NCBI RefSeq assembly: GCF_009695775.1
Contig: NZ_VUNG01000024.1
Coordinates: 1 to 59,220 of the forward strand
From: Hallella mizrahii
Lineage (GTDB): Bacteria > Bacteroidota > Bacteroidia > Bacteroidales > Bacteroidaceae
Direction of reading: 5' to 3'
DNA: 59,220 nt
The notes under the pieces were generated by a model, which was not told the origin of the DNA, ran no database searches, and saw nothing but the letters and a program-made list of their open reading frames with translations. Shown here piece by piece: positions 35,814-44,491 of this stretch. Position 1 is the first letter of the stretch; every line of letters begins with the position of its first letter. The position numbers and the translations under genes are program-made.

Positions 35814-35848
35814 GCTATGCCGCACGATGAACATGTGGCATAGCTTTT
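35814..35848. terminator. Hairpin downstream of the receptor gene
   Basis: GCTATGCCGCAC pairs with GTGGCATAGC with one bulge. The T-run is on the plus-strand side, while the gene that ends here is on the minus strand, so termination there would be weak. Confidence 0.4.
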
Positions 35849-35873
35849 ATAACACAAGCTTCTTTTGGCATTC

Positions 35874-38417
35874 TCACAGTCTATTTTTCTCTTCACTACC
35901 TGCGCGTATGCCTTTGTAACGGCTGCGTACAGTATTGAAACTGTAAGTGAACTCAATACCCACGCACTGTGTACTGTCGTATTCTTTGAACTGAGTACGG
36001 ACGTTAATGCCTCCATAGGCCGTCATCTCCTTGTAATTGGTGTGGAAAATATCGTTGGCATAAAGCGAGAGTTGAATATTCTTACTCTTTAGCCACTGTT
36101 TGGAAATACGGAGGTCTACACTGGCCACCGTCTTAGTTATAGCTACATTAGACTTGTTATAAGGCGTGAGGCTCGCAGTGATGTTCGCTGTCCAGTTATA
36201 GGGCAGTGTGAACGTGTTGTCAAGTCTGAACTGCGTACAAAGTCCATTCCAATAGTGCGTGATGCCCATGGGAGCCAAGTCGGCATCTGAGAAAAAGAGC
36301 CTAGCGGTGTAGTTAAGATGCCAAATGCCTAAGGTAGGCGAGGTATTAAGTGTCACCCCGTAGTTTTGTGTCTTTGGCGTGTTGCGGTAGTCTGTGATGA
36401 TGACGCCGGGATGACTCACATCGTCGTAAGCCGTTTGAAAGGTGCGGAATGAGTTTTTGATATAAGCGTAATAGGCTTCCACCGTCATCCATTTCCATAC
36501 TGTCGTCCACGAAAGATAATACGTAGTCATGGGTTGCAAGAAGGGGTTGCCCGTATCGTACTCGTATTTGCTACGGTAGTTCACCGAGGACGACATGATC
36601 GAATAAGGCGGATTGTACCGGTATGTGGCAAATGCTAACGAGTGCTGCCACCCGTCGTCAGCATAGCTCATTGATAATTTGGGGATAAGCACATGATAAT
36701 CGTGGCTTAGCTCGTCGTCTTTCTTACCATCCACATCATAGCGGTTGTGTTCGTTCTGAAGCCTCAAAGAAGCCGAGAAATTCAACTTCTTGCCAATGGG
36801 GAGCGCATAGTTTGCATAGAGTGACCAGATAGCAGTGCGTTGCCGGATATGAGTGTCAGCAGAAAATCCGCTCTGTGTGAAATCTGCTTTTCTGTTGGTA
36901 TAGGAAGTCTCTTCACCGAAGGAGAACGTTCCAGCGGGCATCGGCGCCGAGACCGTGAGCTTCTCGGCCCACAAGTTGCTCCTCGTGCTCGTGTTGCTAC
37001 TAACCGAAGAGTCGTCAGTACCGCCGGCCATATCCATGTCAGTGTGGCTTCCATAGTAATCGGCACTGAAATCGATTCCCCACTTACCCAATCTGCCCAC
37101 ATAGTAGGTGTTGACGCTGTTAGCCAAATTAGGTTTCGACTTGGTGACGCTTTGATTGTCGTCATCACTGAAATGCTCACCATTGCGCCACACCTGCTCT
37201 GTCTTTGTGATGGTTCTTTTTCCCTTGACAGTGCCTGTGGCAGAATAGGTAAGGCCAAGCGAATGCCTGTCGTTGATTTCCCAGTTCCAACCCACATCAC
37301 CGTAAATAAACTTATAATCATTTCTCCACTTGCTGCGGCTATGGTAGTCCCATGTGTCGGTAGCCTTTAATTGATCATTAGACGTGGCCGTGATACGGCC
37401 TTTGCTATCTGCGGCATTGGCACGGATAAAGAAGTCCATGCCATTACGCAGACGGTAGTTGAGCGAAGCATTAGCTGTAGCAAGCATCCCTTTGCTTTTC
37501 CCAAAGTTTCCCCATAGGCTTCCGCTCCAGCCCTCGCCTTGCCGGCGAACGGTCTTCAATCGGATAACGGATGTCACGTCGGAGGCATACTCCGCACCAG
37601 GGCGTGTGATAATCTCCGCTGACAGCACCTCAGCGGATTGCAGTCGCTCCAGTTCGCTGGCATCGCGCACCAGCTTGTTGTTGATGTATATCTGCGGAGT
37701 GCCATGTCCGGCCACAGTGCCGTCACCCATGACAAGGGGCAGGTGCTTGATCATCTCTTTCGCTGAGCCGAATTGCTCTAGTTGAGAACCTTTCACCATT
37801 ACACTCAATCCGTTTGGCGAAGGCTTGTAACTGAGCTTATGCCCCTGTACCGTCACGCCTTTCAGCGTATAGCGGTCAGCTTGCAGGCGTATTGTGCCGA
37901 GATCGGGCGAGGCGGCAGTCCACAGCTTAGACTTGTAGCCCACATAGGTCACCTTGGCGATGACGCGCCGGGCATTGCAGGGAATGACGAAATAGCCACT
38001 CTCGTTGCTCACGCCACCGGCAAGAAACGAGGAGTCGGCGGGCGAGCGCAACACCACGTTGGCATACTCGGCGGGCTCCCCCTTGTCGTCGACCACGCGG
38101 CCTTTGTACCTCAACACTGTCTTCTGCGAGCACTCCACGTTGATGATGCTGTCGCCCACCATCGTCATCGAGATGGGATAGAAGCCGATGAGATGGCGGA
38201 TGGCCTCGGGAATGGTTGCGCCCTTGATTGATGCCGTCACGTGAAAGTCTTCCAAGTCGTTGTAGATGAAGTTGATGGTGTAGCGATGGGTCATGCCACC
38301 GAGCTGCTGCAGGGCCGTGGGCATCGTCACGTTGCGGAAGTCGCGGCTCACACGCTGGGCACGGACTTGGACGGCACCTAACAGGAGAATATATAATAAT
38401 AGGTATATCTTTCTCAT
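35874..38417 (-). CDS. STN-domain outer-membrane receptor (TonB-dependent receptor-like)
   Basis: This 847-residue protein has a signal peptide (ending GAVQVRAQ). A secretin/TonB short N-terminal (STN) domain at about 25-90 is where a transducing receptor contacts its regulator. A carboxypeptidase-regulatory-like domain follows (about 100-180, GRVVDDKGEPAEYANVVL), then a plug-like region and barrel. It begins two bases after the DUF4974 regulator gene and belongs to an ECF sigma cassette, the Fec-type signal-transduction arrangement. No SusD-like gene is present. The ligand is unknown. Confidence 0.88.
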   Translation of the reverse strand: MRKIYLLLYILLLGAVQVRAQRVSRDFRNVTMPTALQQLGGMTHRYTINFIYNDLEDFHVTASIKGATIPEAIRHLIGFYPISMTMVGDSIINVECSQKTVLRYKGRVVDDKGEPAEYANVVLRSPADSSFLAGGVSNESGYFVIPCNARRVIAKVTYVGYKSKLWTAASPDLGTIRLQADRYTLKGVTVQGHKLSYKPSPNGLSVMVKGSQLEQFGSAKEMIKHLPLVMGDGTVAGHGTPQIYINNKLVRDASELERLQSAEVLSAEIITRPGAEYASDVTSVIRLKTVRRQGEGWSGSLWGNFGKSKGMLATANASLNYRLRNGMDFFIRANAADSKGRITATSNDQLKATDTWDYHSRSKWRNDYKFIYGDVGWNWEINDRHSLGLTYSATGTVKGKRTITKTEQVWRNGEHFSDDDNQSVTKSKPNLANSVNTYYVGRLGKWGIDFSADYYGSHTDMDMAGGTDDSSVSSNTSTRSNLWAEKLTVSAPMPAGTFSFGEETSYTNRKADFTQSGFSADTHIRQRTAIWSLYANYALPIGKKLNFSASLRLQNEHNRYDVDGKKDDELSHDYHVLIPKLSMSYADDGWQHSLAFATYRYNPPYSIMSSSVNYRSKYEYDTGNPFLQPMTTYYLSWTTVWKWMTVEAYYAYIKNSFRTFQTAYDDVSHPGVIITDYRNTPKTQNYGVTLNTSPTLGIWHLNYTARLFFSDADLAPMGITHYWNGLCTQFRLDNTFTLPYNWTANITASLTPYNKSNVAITKTVASVDLRISKQWLKSKNIQLSLYANDIFHTNYKEMTAYGGINVRTQFKEYDSTQCVGIEFTYSFNTVRSRYKGIRAGSEEKNRL

Positions 38418-38419
38418 AG

Positions 38420-39091
38420 CTATTCTACGTTAAGGGTGTCACCATTACGTGTAATGGAAATCTGCTGGAAGCCGTTGAGGATGGCAATGTTGGCATCAAC
38501 GGACTTAGCCTGGTCCCACTCAAAGTGCAGGCGGATGGCCTTGGCGGTTGCGGTGCTGTAGACGACCTTCAATCCGTAGTACTGCCCCATCGCAGAGAGG
38601 ATGTCGGACAAAGTGGTGTTGTCGAAGACCTTGACAACGGGCGCCGGCTTCTTCGTCTCCTGCTTTGGCGTAATGCTGTCGGCGGTGGCGGTGGTGTCAC
38701 GCAACGCCGCTGTGACGGGAGCGTGCTGCGCCACTTCCGGCTTCTCTGCGGCAAAAGGACTTTGAATCCAGCCCAGCCGTGTCATAGCGGCAAAGGTCAC
38801 ACCAGCAAGGAGGACACAGCCGAGGAAGACAGCTGCCACACGCAGCCAGCGGGGAATGCGATGGCGGGAAAGCGGATGAGAGCTCTCGGGATGTGACTGG
38901 CTGAATGCTTTCCATGCTTTTTCCACATCGATGTCTTCGTCTTCGGCCCGCTCTTTCGCGAGGGCACGTTTCAACTGGGCAAGCGGTCGGGCATCGCGTA
39001 TGATTTCACAGAGCTCCTCGTCGGTGTAGTGTTCGGGGTGCTCCTGTGCGTCAAGGAGACGCTTGATTTTCTCTTCGTCTGAATAGTTCAT
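38420..39091 (-). CDS. Membrane anti-sigma-like regulator with a DUF4974 domain
   Basis: The 223-residue protein has a cytoplasmic helical N-terminus (about 1-85). One membrane segment follows (about 88-110, LRVAAVFLGCVLLAGVTFAA) and a linker. The C-terminal DUF4974/STN-like domain (about 150-223) has FDNTTLSDILSAMGQYYGLKV. It lacks the periplasmic FecR domain found in full-length FecR proteins. Its ATG overlaps the sigma stop (ATGA), so translation is coupled. It should sit between the receptor and the sigma factor. Confidence 0.85.
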   Translation of the reverse strand: MNYSDEEKIKRLLDAQEHPEHYTDEELCEIIRDARPLAQLKRALAKERAEDEDIDVEKAWKAFSQSHPESSHPLSRHRIPRWLRVAAVFLGCVLLAGVTFAAMTRLGWIQSPFAAEKPEVAQHAPVTAALRDTTATADSITPKQETKKPAPVVKVFDNTTLSDILSAMGQYYGLKVVYSTATAKAIRLHFEWDQAKSVDANIAILNGFQQISITRNGDTLNVE

Positions 39092-39579
39092 GGCTCCGGG
39101 GTATTGATGTTTTCTTTCAACACTTTGACGATGTGCGACAGATGTTTCCACACGGCGATGCGGCTCGTGCTCGTCTCGGCGCAGATAGCTCTATAGTCCT
39201 TGCCGTCGAGGAAGCGCAGGGTGAAGAGGTGCAGTTCCTGTGGTGAGAGCAGTGTGTGGGCGAGTTGGCGCAGCTGTTTGAGTCGTCGCTCGTCGTCCAG
39301 CCAGTCATCACCGTCGTGCAGTTCGTCGGTATAGAGGCGGAGAATGCGCTCGCGGTTGCTCTTATCGCGCAGCCGTTTCAGACAGCGGTTGCGTACGGCC
39401 ACCATCAGGTAGCCTTCGGCTGAGACGGGTAGCAGCTCGGTGTCGCTCTCCAGTAGCTGGGCGAAGACCTCGCTCACTACGTCCTCGCTCTCCTGCCCAT
39501 CGTAGAGCAGGGAGCAGGCCACGGCATACATGTGGCGGTAGTGCTGGCGGAAGAGCTGTTCAACGTGTTGTCTGTCCAT
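39088..39579 (-). CDS. ECF RNA polymerase sigma factor
   Basis: The 163-residue protein has region 2 (LFRQHYRHMYAVACSLL, then ESEDVVSEVFAQLL) and region 4 (LSPQELHLFTLRFLDGKDYRAIC, ending in a helix-turn-helix with SRIAVWKHLSHI). This is the ECF (FecI-like) layout. It is the first gene of the three-gene cassette and its stop overlaps the next start. The spacing and order suggest control of the receptor, and perhaps other targets. Confidence 0.94.
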   Translation of the reverse strand: MDRQHVEQLFRQHYRHMYAVACSLLYDGQESEDVVSEVFAQLLESDTELLPVSAEGYLMVAVRNRCLKRLRDKSNRERILRLYTDELHDGDDWLDDERRLKQLRQLAHTLLSPQELHLFTLRFLDGKDYRAICAETSTSRIAVWKHLSHIVKVLKENINTPEP

Positions 39580-39676
39580 CGTCTGTCTTGTGTTTTTTTA
39601 TTATCAATACCCTTCAGCGAAGAGAATGTTAACCCCCCGCGCTAAAATTTCCCGTTCAACTTGATAAGCATATTTA

Positions 39677-39684
39677 CAAAGATA
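39677..39684 (-). promoter_or_regulatory. -7 box for the ECF sigma cassette
   Basis: The minus strand reads TATCTTTG. No clear -33 is visible. The 18-bp direct repeat at 39678 overlaps it. Implied leader about 95 bases. Confidence 0.5.
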
Positions 39685-39839
39685 CTCTTTTTCAAGCACA
39701 CAGAAGACCGAGCCCTACGCTTTTTCGCATGTTAGGTGCAATTTTCTCCCCAAATCCACCAGCAGAGCTACCAAAGCTAAGGCCACCTTCCCAACCTACA
39801 ATTGATGACAGGAAATACTAAAAAGATGCTCTTTTTCAA
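39678..39839. repeat. Pair of 18-bp direct repeats 144 bp apart
   Basis: AAAGATRCTCTTTTTCAA occurs at 39678-39695 and 39822-39839, with one mismatch. The first copy covers the sigma -7 box. The second lies just upstream of the nitroreductase promoter. The rest of this 376-bp gap holds only the two promoters. Confidence 0.65.
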
Positions 39840-39857
39840 CAGAAAATGATGCTTTCG

Positions 39858-39889
39858 TTTGGCGGAAAGACTATTTATACCTAACTTTA
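39858..39889 (+). promoter_or_regulatory. Promoter for the nitroreductase gene
   Basis: TTTG (39858-39861), 20 bases, then TAACTTTA (39882-39889), one base off the -7 consensus. Leader about 60 bases. Confidence 0.6.
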
Positions 39890-39955
39890 CTGAGGAATAG
39901 AATGTAGGGCAACGGCATAGTTGCCACTCATCAGTAACACATAAAGCAAATAACC

Positions 39956-40681
39956 ATGAGTTTACAAGAGATTTTAGACCATCGTCGCGCCATTCGTCAC
40001 TACGACCCTGAGAAGCCGCTTGACCCGGAACGGGTGAAAGAATGCATCAGGATGGCAACGCTGGCACCGACGAGTTCCAACATGCAGTTGTGGGAGGCTT
40101 ATCACGTCACGGACAAAGCGGTGTTAGAGAAGCTCGCCCACGCCTGCCTCGACCAGCTCTCGGCACGCTCAGCCCAGGAGATGGTGGTTTTCGTCACACG
40201 CCAGGACCTCTATAAGCAGCACGCCGAAGCCGCCCGTAAGTTTGAGGAGGGCAACCAACGACGTCATGCTCCGAAGGAGAAGCAGGAGAAGCGCATCAAG
40301 AAATGGGACACCTACTACGGCAAGGTCATGCCCTTCCTCTACTCGCGCGGCTTCGGCCTATGGGGATTATTGCGCAAACTGCTGGCCCAACTCATTGGTC
40401 TGAGCCGTCCCATCGTACGCCAGGTATCGGAGGGAGACATACGCGTCGTCGTACATAAGAGCTGTGCCTTGGCTGCACAAACGTTTATGCTGGCCATGAG
40501 CGAGGCAGGCTACGACACGTGTCCGTTGGAAGGCTTTGACAGCCTGCTGGTCAAGAAGGCCCTCGGCTTACCCCGTAAAGTAGAGATCAACATGGTCATC
40601 ACTTGCGGCATCCGCCAACCTGATGGTGTATGGGGCGACCGCTATCGCCAGCCATTCAGCGAGACCTATCACAGGGTGTAG
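39956..40681 (+). CDS. Nitroreductase family flavoprotein
   Basis: The 241-residue protein begins with the nitroreductase N-terminal signature (ILDHRRAIRHYDPEKPLD, then APTSSNMQLWE). It has the later helix IRVVVHKSCALAAQTFMLAM and an LGLPRKVEINMVITCG end. These are FMN-dependent NAD(P)H oxidoreductases acting on quinones or nitro compounds, and the natural substrate is unknown. It is slightly longer than the core fold, with a basic insert near residues 85-125. It has its own promoter and a perfect 14-bp terminator hairpin. Confidence 0.9.
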   Translation: MSLQEILDHRRAIRHYDPEKPLDPERVKECIRMATLAPTSSNMQLWEAYHVTDKAVLEKLAHACLDQLSARSAQEMVVFVTRQDLYKQHAEAARKFEEGNQRRHAPKEKQEKRIKKWDTYYGKVMPFLYSRGFGLWGLLRKLLAQLIGLSRPIVRQVSEGDIRVVVHKSCALAAQTFMLAMSEAGYDTCPLEGFDSLLVKKALGLPRKVEINMVITCGIRQPDGVWGDRYRQPFSETYHRV

Positions 40682-40684
40682 CAA

Positions 40685-40716
40685 AACCTTCTTGTCTTTG
40701 CCAAGACAAGAAGGTT
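40685..40716. terminator. Hairpin terminator after the nitroreductase gene
   Basis: AACCTTCTTGTCTT and AAGACAAGAAGGTT form a perfect 14-bp stem with a four-base loop. It separates the nitroreductase from the repeat array. Confidence 0.8.
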
Positions 40717-40730
40717 GTTGCCCCAATTTT

Positions 40731-40845
40731 AGGAAAAGTGTAGTTTTAGAGGTCCCAAAATGCAGGAAAAGTATAGTTTTCGCTTGCTTATTTCGTAGGA
40801 AAAGTGTATTTTTGCAAGGGTAAAAACCAAGGAAAAGTGTATCTA
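40731..40845 (+). repeat. Four tandem 33-bp units, each with a -7-like box, ahead of a DUF4143 ATPase
   Basis: AGGAAAAGTGTA-type units start at 40731, 40764, 40797 and 40830, exactly 33 bases apart. Each has TAnn followed by TTT or a near match at the same place. The third is a perfect TATTTTTG promoter box. The fourth runs into the start codon of the ATPase. Confidence 0.92.
40783..40814 (+). promoter_or_regulatory. Promoter inside the third 33-bp repeat
   Basis: CTTG (40783-40786), 20 bases, then TATTTTTG (40807-40814). It gives a leader of about 25 bases to the DUF4143 ATPase start. Confidence 0.65.
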
Positions 40846-42170
40846 TGGCATTACGAAGGAAAATAGAGCAAGACATAAGAGCTTATTTATCAAGTGATTC
40901 CAACAAGATGATGATCATCGATGGAGCACGGCAGGTAGGCAAGTCATTTATCATTCGGCAAGTGGGTAAAGAGTTGTTTCCCAACTACATCGAGATAAAC
41001 ATGGAAGCCGACAAGTTAGGCGACCGTATCTTTGCCGAGGCAAAGACCGTGAAAGACTTCTATCTTGCACTAAGCGTGGTGGCCGGTGACAGGATGAAAG
41101 ACCGGGCGAATACACTTGTCTTCATCGATGAAATCCAAGCTTACAACCATCTGCTCACCTTAGTGAAATTTCTCATGTCGGACCGTCGGTTCACCTTTAT
41201 AGCCAGCGGTTCTCTCTTGGGCGTCACGCTGAAGAAGACGCAGTCCATCCCTATTGGAAGCATTATACGCGAGCACATGTATCCACTTGACTTCGAAGAG
41301 TTTCTTTGGGCCAACGGTGTGGGCGAGCCACTCATCCAAGCCATGAAAGAGAGCTATGAGAATAGGCGTTCTCTACCCGAAAGCATTCATACGAAGCTGA
41401 TGTCTCTCTTCCGCTCCTATCTGCTTACCGGTGGCATGCCCGATGCCGTCAACACCTTTCTCTCTACTCAGAATATCGTGGAAACGCGACAGATACAGAC
41501 TGACATCCACGAACTCTATGGTGATGATGCCGCTAAATACGAACAGGAATCTGCACGCAAGCTACAGATCATGCGTATCTACCGCATGATTCCGTCCAAC
41601 ATGGAAAACAAAAAGAAACGAATCGTTGCCAAAGACATAGAAGGGAAGCAAGGCAAGCGCATGACCGACTACCTCGATGAATTTGAATACCTTATCTCTT
41701 CCGGAGTAGCACTGGAAGTGAAAGCCATCAGCAAGCCAAGCTATCCCTTGGTACAGAACAGCGGTAAGAATCTGCTAAAGCTCTACCTCAACGATGTGGG
41801 GCTACTCACCGACGTGCTCTATGGCACAAACATAATGCCTATTCTGAAAGACATCGCCAGCATCAACTTGGGATCAGTCTATGAGTCTGTAGTGGCACAA
41901 GAACTGCGGGCACATGGACATGGACTGTTCTATTATGACAATAAGAAGTTGGGCGAAGTGGATTATCTCATCGACGACCAGCAGCATCTGTCCGTCGTCC
42001 CCATTGAGGTGAAGTCTGGTAAGGACTACAAGGTGCACAGTGCCTTGGACCGTTTCCTCAGCATCAGTGAATACAACATCCACCAAGCCTTTGTACTCTC
42101 CAATGAGCGTCGCATTTATCAGGAGCAAGGTATCACCTATCTGCCTATCTATGACATCATATTCCTATAA
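40845..42170 (+). CDS. AAA ATPase with DUF4143 domain
   Basis: The 441-residue protein has a Walker A motif GARQVGKS near 27-34 and a Walker B motif LVFIDEIQ. A sensor-like FIASGSLLG follows. The C-terminal DUF4143 domain has the mark HFYYDNKK-type (here LFYYDNKKLGEVDYLI) and IEVKSGKDYKVHSALDRFL. That resembles a degenerate PD-(D/E)xK fold and is often described as restriction-endonuclease-like. Many copies occur in Bacteroidota, with unknown function. The promoter region is a set of exact 33-bp repeats reaching the start codon, which suggests self-regulation. Confidence 0.9.
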   Translation: MALRRKIEQDIRAYLSSDSNKMMIIDGARQVGKSFIIRQVGKELFPNYIEINMEADKLGDRIFAEAKTVKDFYLALSVVAGDRMKDRANTLVFIDEIQAYNHLLTLVKFLMSDRRFTFIASGSLLGVTLKKTQSIPIGSIIREHMYPLDFEEFLWANGVGEPLIQAMKESYENRRSLPESIHTKLMSLFRSYLLTGGMPDAVNTFLSTQNIVETRQIQTDIHELYGDDAAKYEQESARKLQIMRIYRMIPSNMENKKKRIVAKDIEGKQGKRMTDYLDEFEYLISSGVALEVKAISKPSYPLVQNSGKNLLKLYLNDVGLLTDVLYGTNIMPILKDIASINLGSVYESVVAQELRAHGHGLFYYDNKKLGEVDYLIDDQQHLSVVPIEVKSGKDYKVHSALDRFLSISEYNIHQAFVLSNERRIYQEQGITYLPIYDIIFL

Positions 42171-42171
42171 G

Positions 42172-43410
42172 TTATTCCTCCTTTGGCACCTTCCACCAAA
42201 ACATGATTGCGGCAAGGAGCTGAGCGGCGACGCTGACAACGACCATGACCACGAGACTCTGATCGTAGAGTACACCGAGAAGCCAACTGCCCAAGAACCA
42301 GGCAGCACCGAAACAGCACTCAAAGATGCCGTAACCCGTGGCACGGCTGCGCTTAGGCACCATTGTAGCCACGGAAGCCTTGAGGATGGACTCCTGCGCA
42401 CCCATGCCAATGCCCCACAGCACCACGCCGATGATAGCGCAAGTCAAAGCAATGCCGGTGTTCGTCCCTCCGACAAGCAGGCTCGTCACGTCACCGCCCA
42501 AGAAAGCGAATACAGCAAAGGGAGCGGCCACTAATGTGGAGACAACCAGCGACAAACGGGCATGACGGTCGAAAAGCCAGCCAAAGACAAAGGCGGAAGC
42601 CGCATCGGTGAGCATCGCCAAAGCATAAAGCAACGGCAGGACAGCAGCCGTGAAGAGATGCTGACGCGAGAAGTGCATGACGATCAGCGAGTAGTCGGCG
42701 AAGCCAAAGGCAAAGAGGCTGATGCCAACGATATACACCACGAAGCGCTTGCTGACACGAAAGGGTACATACTCCTTCGGTTCCGGCTCAAAGTTCTCGG
42801 GATGCGGGAAGCGCTTGTACGTCAGCCATAATAATAATAAGGTGATGGCACCAGGAATAGCGAGAAAGGCAAAGCACGTGCGGTAGTCGCTGAACGTGTC
42901 GTCGCGGTGCTGAATGAGCATGATGAGATAGAGCAACAGAGGTCCGAGCACGGCACCGATTTGGTCGAGTAACTCTTGGATGGCGAAACTCTTCCCCACC
43001 CCTTCCTGCGAGGCTGCGAAAGACATCACCGTGTCTTTCGCCGGTTTTTTGATAGCTTTACCCAACCGCTGAACGATGAGCAACGCACACGCCAGCGCCC
43101 AACCATGACGGCCAACGAGTGCCAATGCCGGCACAGCCACCACATCAAGCGCATAGCCGAAGAGCACCATCGGCCAATAGCGACGTGTCCGGTCGGTCAG
43201 TCGTCCGAAGACATAGCGCAAGCCATAGCCCACGAGTTCACCAAGTCCCGACACAAAGCCAATGACAGTCGCCGACGCACCGGCCAACGAGAGGAACGCT
43301 CCACGTATGCTGTTCGCACTCTCATGGGTCATATCCGAGAACAAGCTCACCACGCCGAAGAGCACAATGAACGTCATCGCTGCCGACATCCGCCTTTTCT
43401 TCTCACTCAT
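42172..43410 (-). CDS. Major facilitator superfamily transporter
   Basis: The 412-residue protein has about 12 hydrophobic segments in two halves, with an RLTDRTRRYWP loop between TM2 and TM3 and a basic central loop. Sequence elements (LSLAGASATVIGFVSGLGELVGYGLRYVFGRLTDRT) match the MFS drug/sugar-efflux type. The substrate cannot be read. It ends one base from the DUF4143 gene, converging with it. The EamA transporter starts upstream on the same strand after a short repeat-containing spacer. Confidence 0.87.
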   Translation of the reverse strand: MSEKKRRMSAAMTFIVLFGVVSLFSDMTHESANSIRGAFLSLAGASATVIGFVSGLGELVGYGLRYVFGRLTDRTRRYWPMVLFGYALDVVAVPALALVGRHGWALACALLIVQRLGKAIKKPAKDTVMSFAASQEGVGKSFAIQELLDQIGAVLGPLLLYLIMLIQHRDDTFSDYRTCFAFLAIPGAITLLLLWLTYKRFPHPENFEPEPKEYVPFRVSKRFVVYIVGISLFAFGFADYSLIVMHFSRQHLFTAAVLPLLYALAMLTDAASAFVFGWLFDRHARLSLVVSTLVAAPFAVFAFLGGDVTSLLVGGTNTGIALTCAIIGVVLWGIGMGAQESILKASVATMVPKRSRATGYGIFECCFGAAWFLGSWLLGVLYDQSLVVMVVVSVAAQLLAAIMFWWKVPKEE

Positions 43411-43424
43411 CTTTCAAACTAATT

Positions 43425-43462
43425 ATCTCTCACATTTCATTCATCACTCAACACTCAACATT
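43425..43462. repeat. Short CATTCATCACTCAACACTCAAC stretch at the EamA stop
   Basis: Variants of the CAACACT/CAACATT word lie in the spacer and run into the 3' end of the EamA gene, where they encode its last residues and TGA stop. Confidence 0.6.
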
Positions 43463-44371
43463 CTTCTGTTCGTCTCTCTTCGACTTTGACTTAATGACGA
43501 GCCACACACCGGAGAAGACCAGGATGACGGCCACGCCCTGAGGCAGCGTGAAGACACTCAGTCCCACGGCCACACTGACGATCACCGACACGATAGGTTG
43601 CACATAATTATATACGCTCACCACCGTAGGCCGCAACACGCGCTGAGCCACCACGCTGAGCAGATAGCTGACAAACGTACCGAAGACGACCACATAGCCC
43701 ACCTCTAACCACGTGGCCGCCGTGAACGTCGTCCACGGCAACTGGCTGACGTGCCAGGAAGTGAACGGCAGGACGAAGAGCGAAGCCCACGTGAACATCC
43801 ACTTGTTGACCGTGAACACATTATATTTACGTATAATCGGATTGAAGAGAGCCAGGTAAAGGGCAAAAGAGAACTGTGCACCGAAGCACATCAGGTCCCC
43901 GCGGATGTTGCCGACCTTCGCACTTCCCGCGTGCGCACTGCTGAGGATGAGGATGAGCGCGCCACCACAACCGATAGCCACGCCAAGTGCCTTCTTCCAC
44001 GTGATCGGTTCCTTGAGAATGAAGAAGGAAAGCACCATGGCAAAGATAGGCATCGACGTGGTGACGATGCTGGCATTGACGGGCGAGGTGATACTCAGTC
44101 CTATGTTGTACAGTCCTTGGTTAAACACGATGCCGAGCAATGCTGCGCCCGCCAACTTCACGATGTCGCGCGCCGGAATATGCTCGCGCGGACCTATCAG
44201 CGAGGTCACCCAAAAGAGCAGAGCAGCCCCCGCCACACGAAACGACACCACAGAGATGCCATCAAAACCACTGTTCATCGCAGCCTTGCCGATCGGCGCC
44301 ATCAGCCCCCAAATAGCCTCGGCAGCAAACATACTCAGATGTGCCTGCAGGGGCACACGGTTATCCTTCAT
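43448..44371 (-). CDS. EamA/DMT-family membrane transporter
   Basis: The 307-residue protein has ten predicted spans in two EamA halves. FAAEAIWGLMAPIGKAAM is near the N-terminus, and the second half contains YVVVFGTFVSYLLSVVAQRVLRP and VSVYNYVQPIVSV. It belongs to the drug/metabolite transporter superfamily, with unknown substrate. Its last residues (NVEC) and the stop are encoded by the short CAAC repeat, so the native C-terminus may have been shortened or replaced. Confidence 0.88.
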   Translation of the reverse strand: MKDNRVPLQAHLSMFAAEAIWGLMAPIGKAAMNSGFDGISVVSFRVAGAALLFWVTSLIGPREHIPARDIVKLAGAALLGIVFNQGLYNIGLSITSPVNASIVTTSMPIFAMVLSFFILKEPITWKKALGVAIGCGGALILILSSAHAGSAKVGNIRGDLMCFGAQFSFALYLALFNPIIRKYNVFTVNKWMFTWASLFVLPFTSWHVSQLPWTTFTAATWLEVGYVVVFGTFVSYLLSVVAQRVLRPTVVSVYNYVQPIVSVIVSVAVGLSVFTLPQGVAVILVFSGVWLVIKSKSKRDEQKNVEC

Positions 44372-44409
44372 CTTTTCTTTCCTTTTCTTATTATTGTCAA
44401 ATTCATATG

Positions 44410-44417
44410 CAAAGTTA
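44410..44417 (-). promoter_or_regulatory. -7 box for the EamA gene
   Basis: The minus strand reads TAACTTTG about 40 bases before the ATG. The upstream element is weak. Confidence 0.5.
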
Positions 44418-44460
44418 CTAATAATTGCCTTTCAGAGATACAACTTACCGATATTTTCCT

Positions 44461-44468
44461 TATATTTG
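44461..44468 (+). promoter_or_regulatory. -7 box for the AAA ATPase
   Basis: TATATTTG, about 24 bases before the ATG at 44492. The upstream -33 is weak. Confidence 0.5.
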
Positions 44469-44491
44469 CCAAAAGAAAAACCGAAACAACT

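Noticed and set aside
40731..40845. CRISPR-like array of 33-bp repeats
   Set aside because: The units are contiguous tandem repeats with no unique spacers between them, and no cas genes are nearby. The same holds for the 22-, 35- and 39-bp arrays.
43751..44491. Upstream extension of the AAA ATPase frame
   Set aside because: This part is open in frame but antisense to the EamA gene and precedes the -7 box. The ATPase domain begins right after the ATG at 44492.
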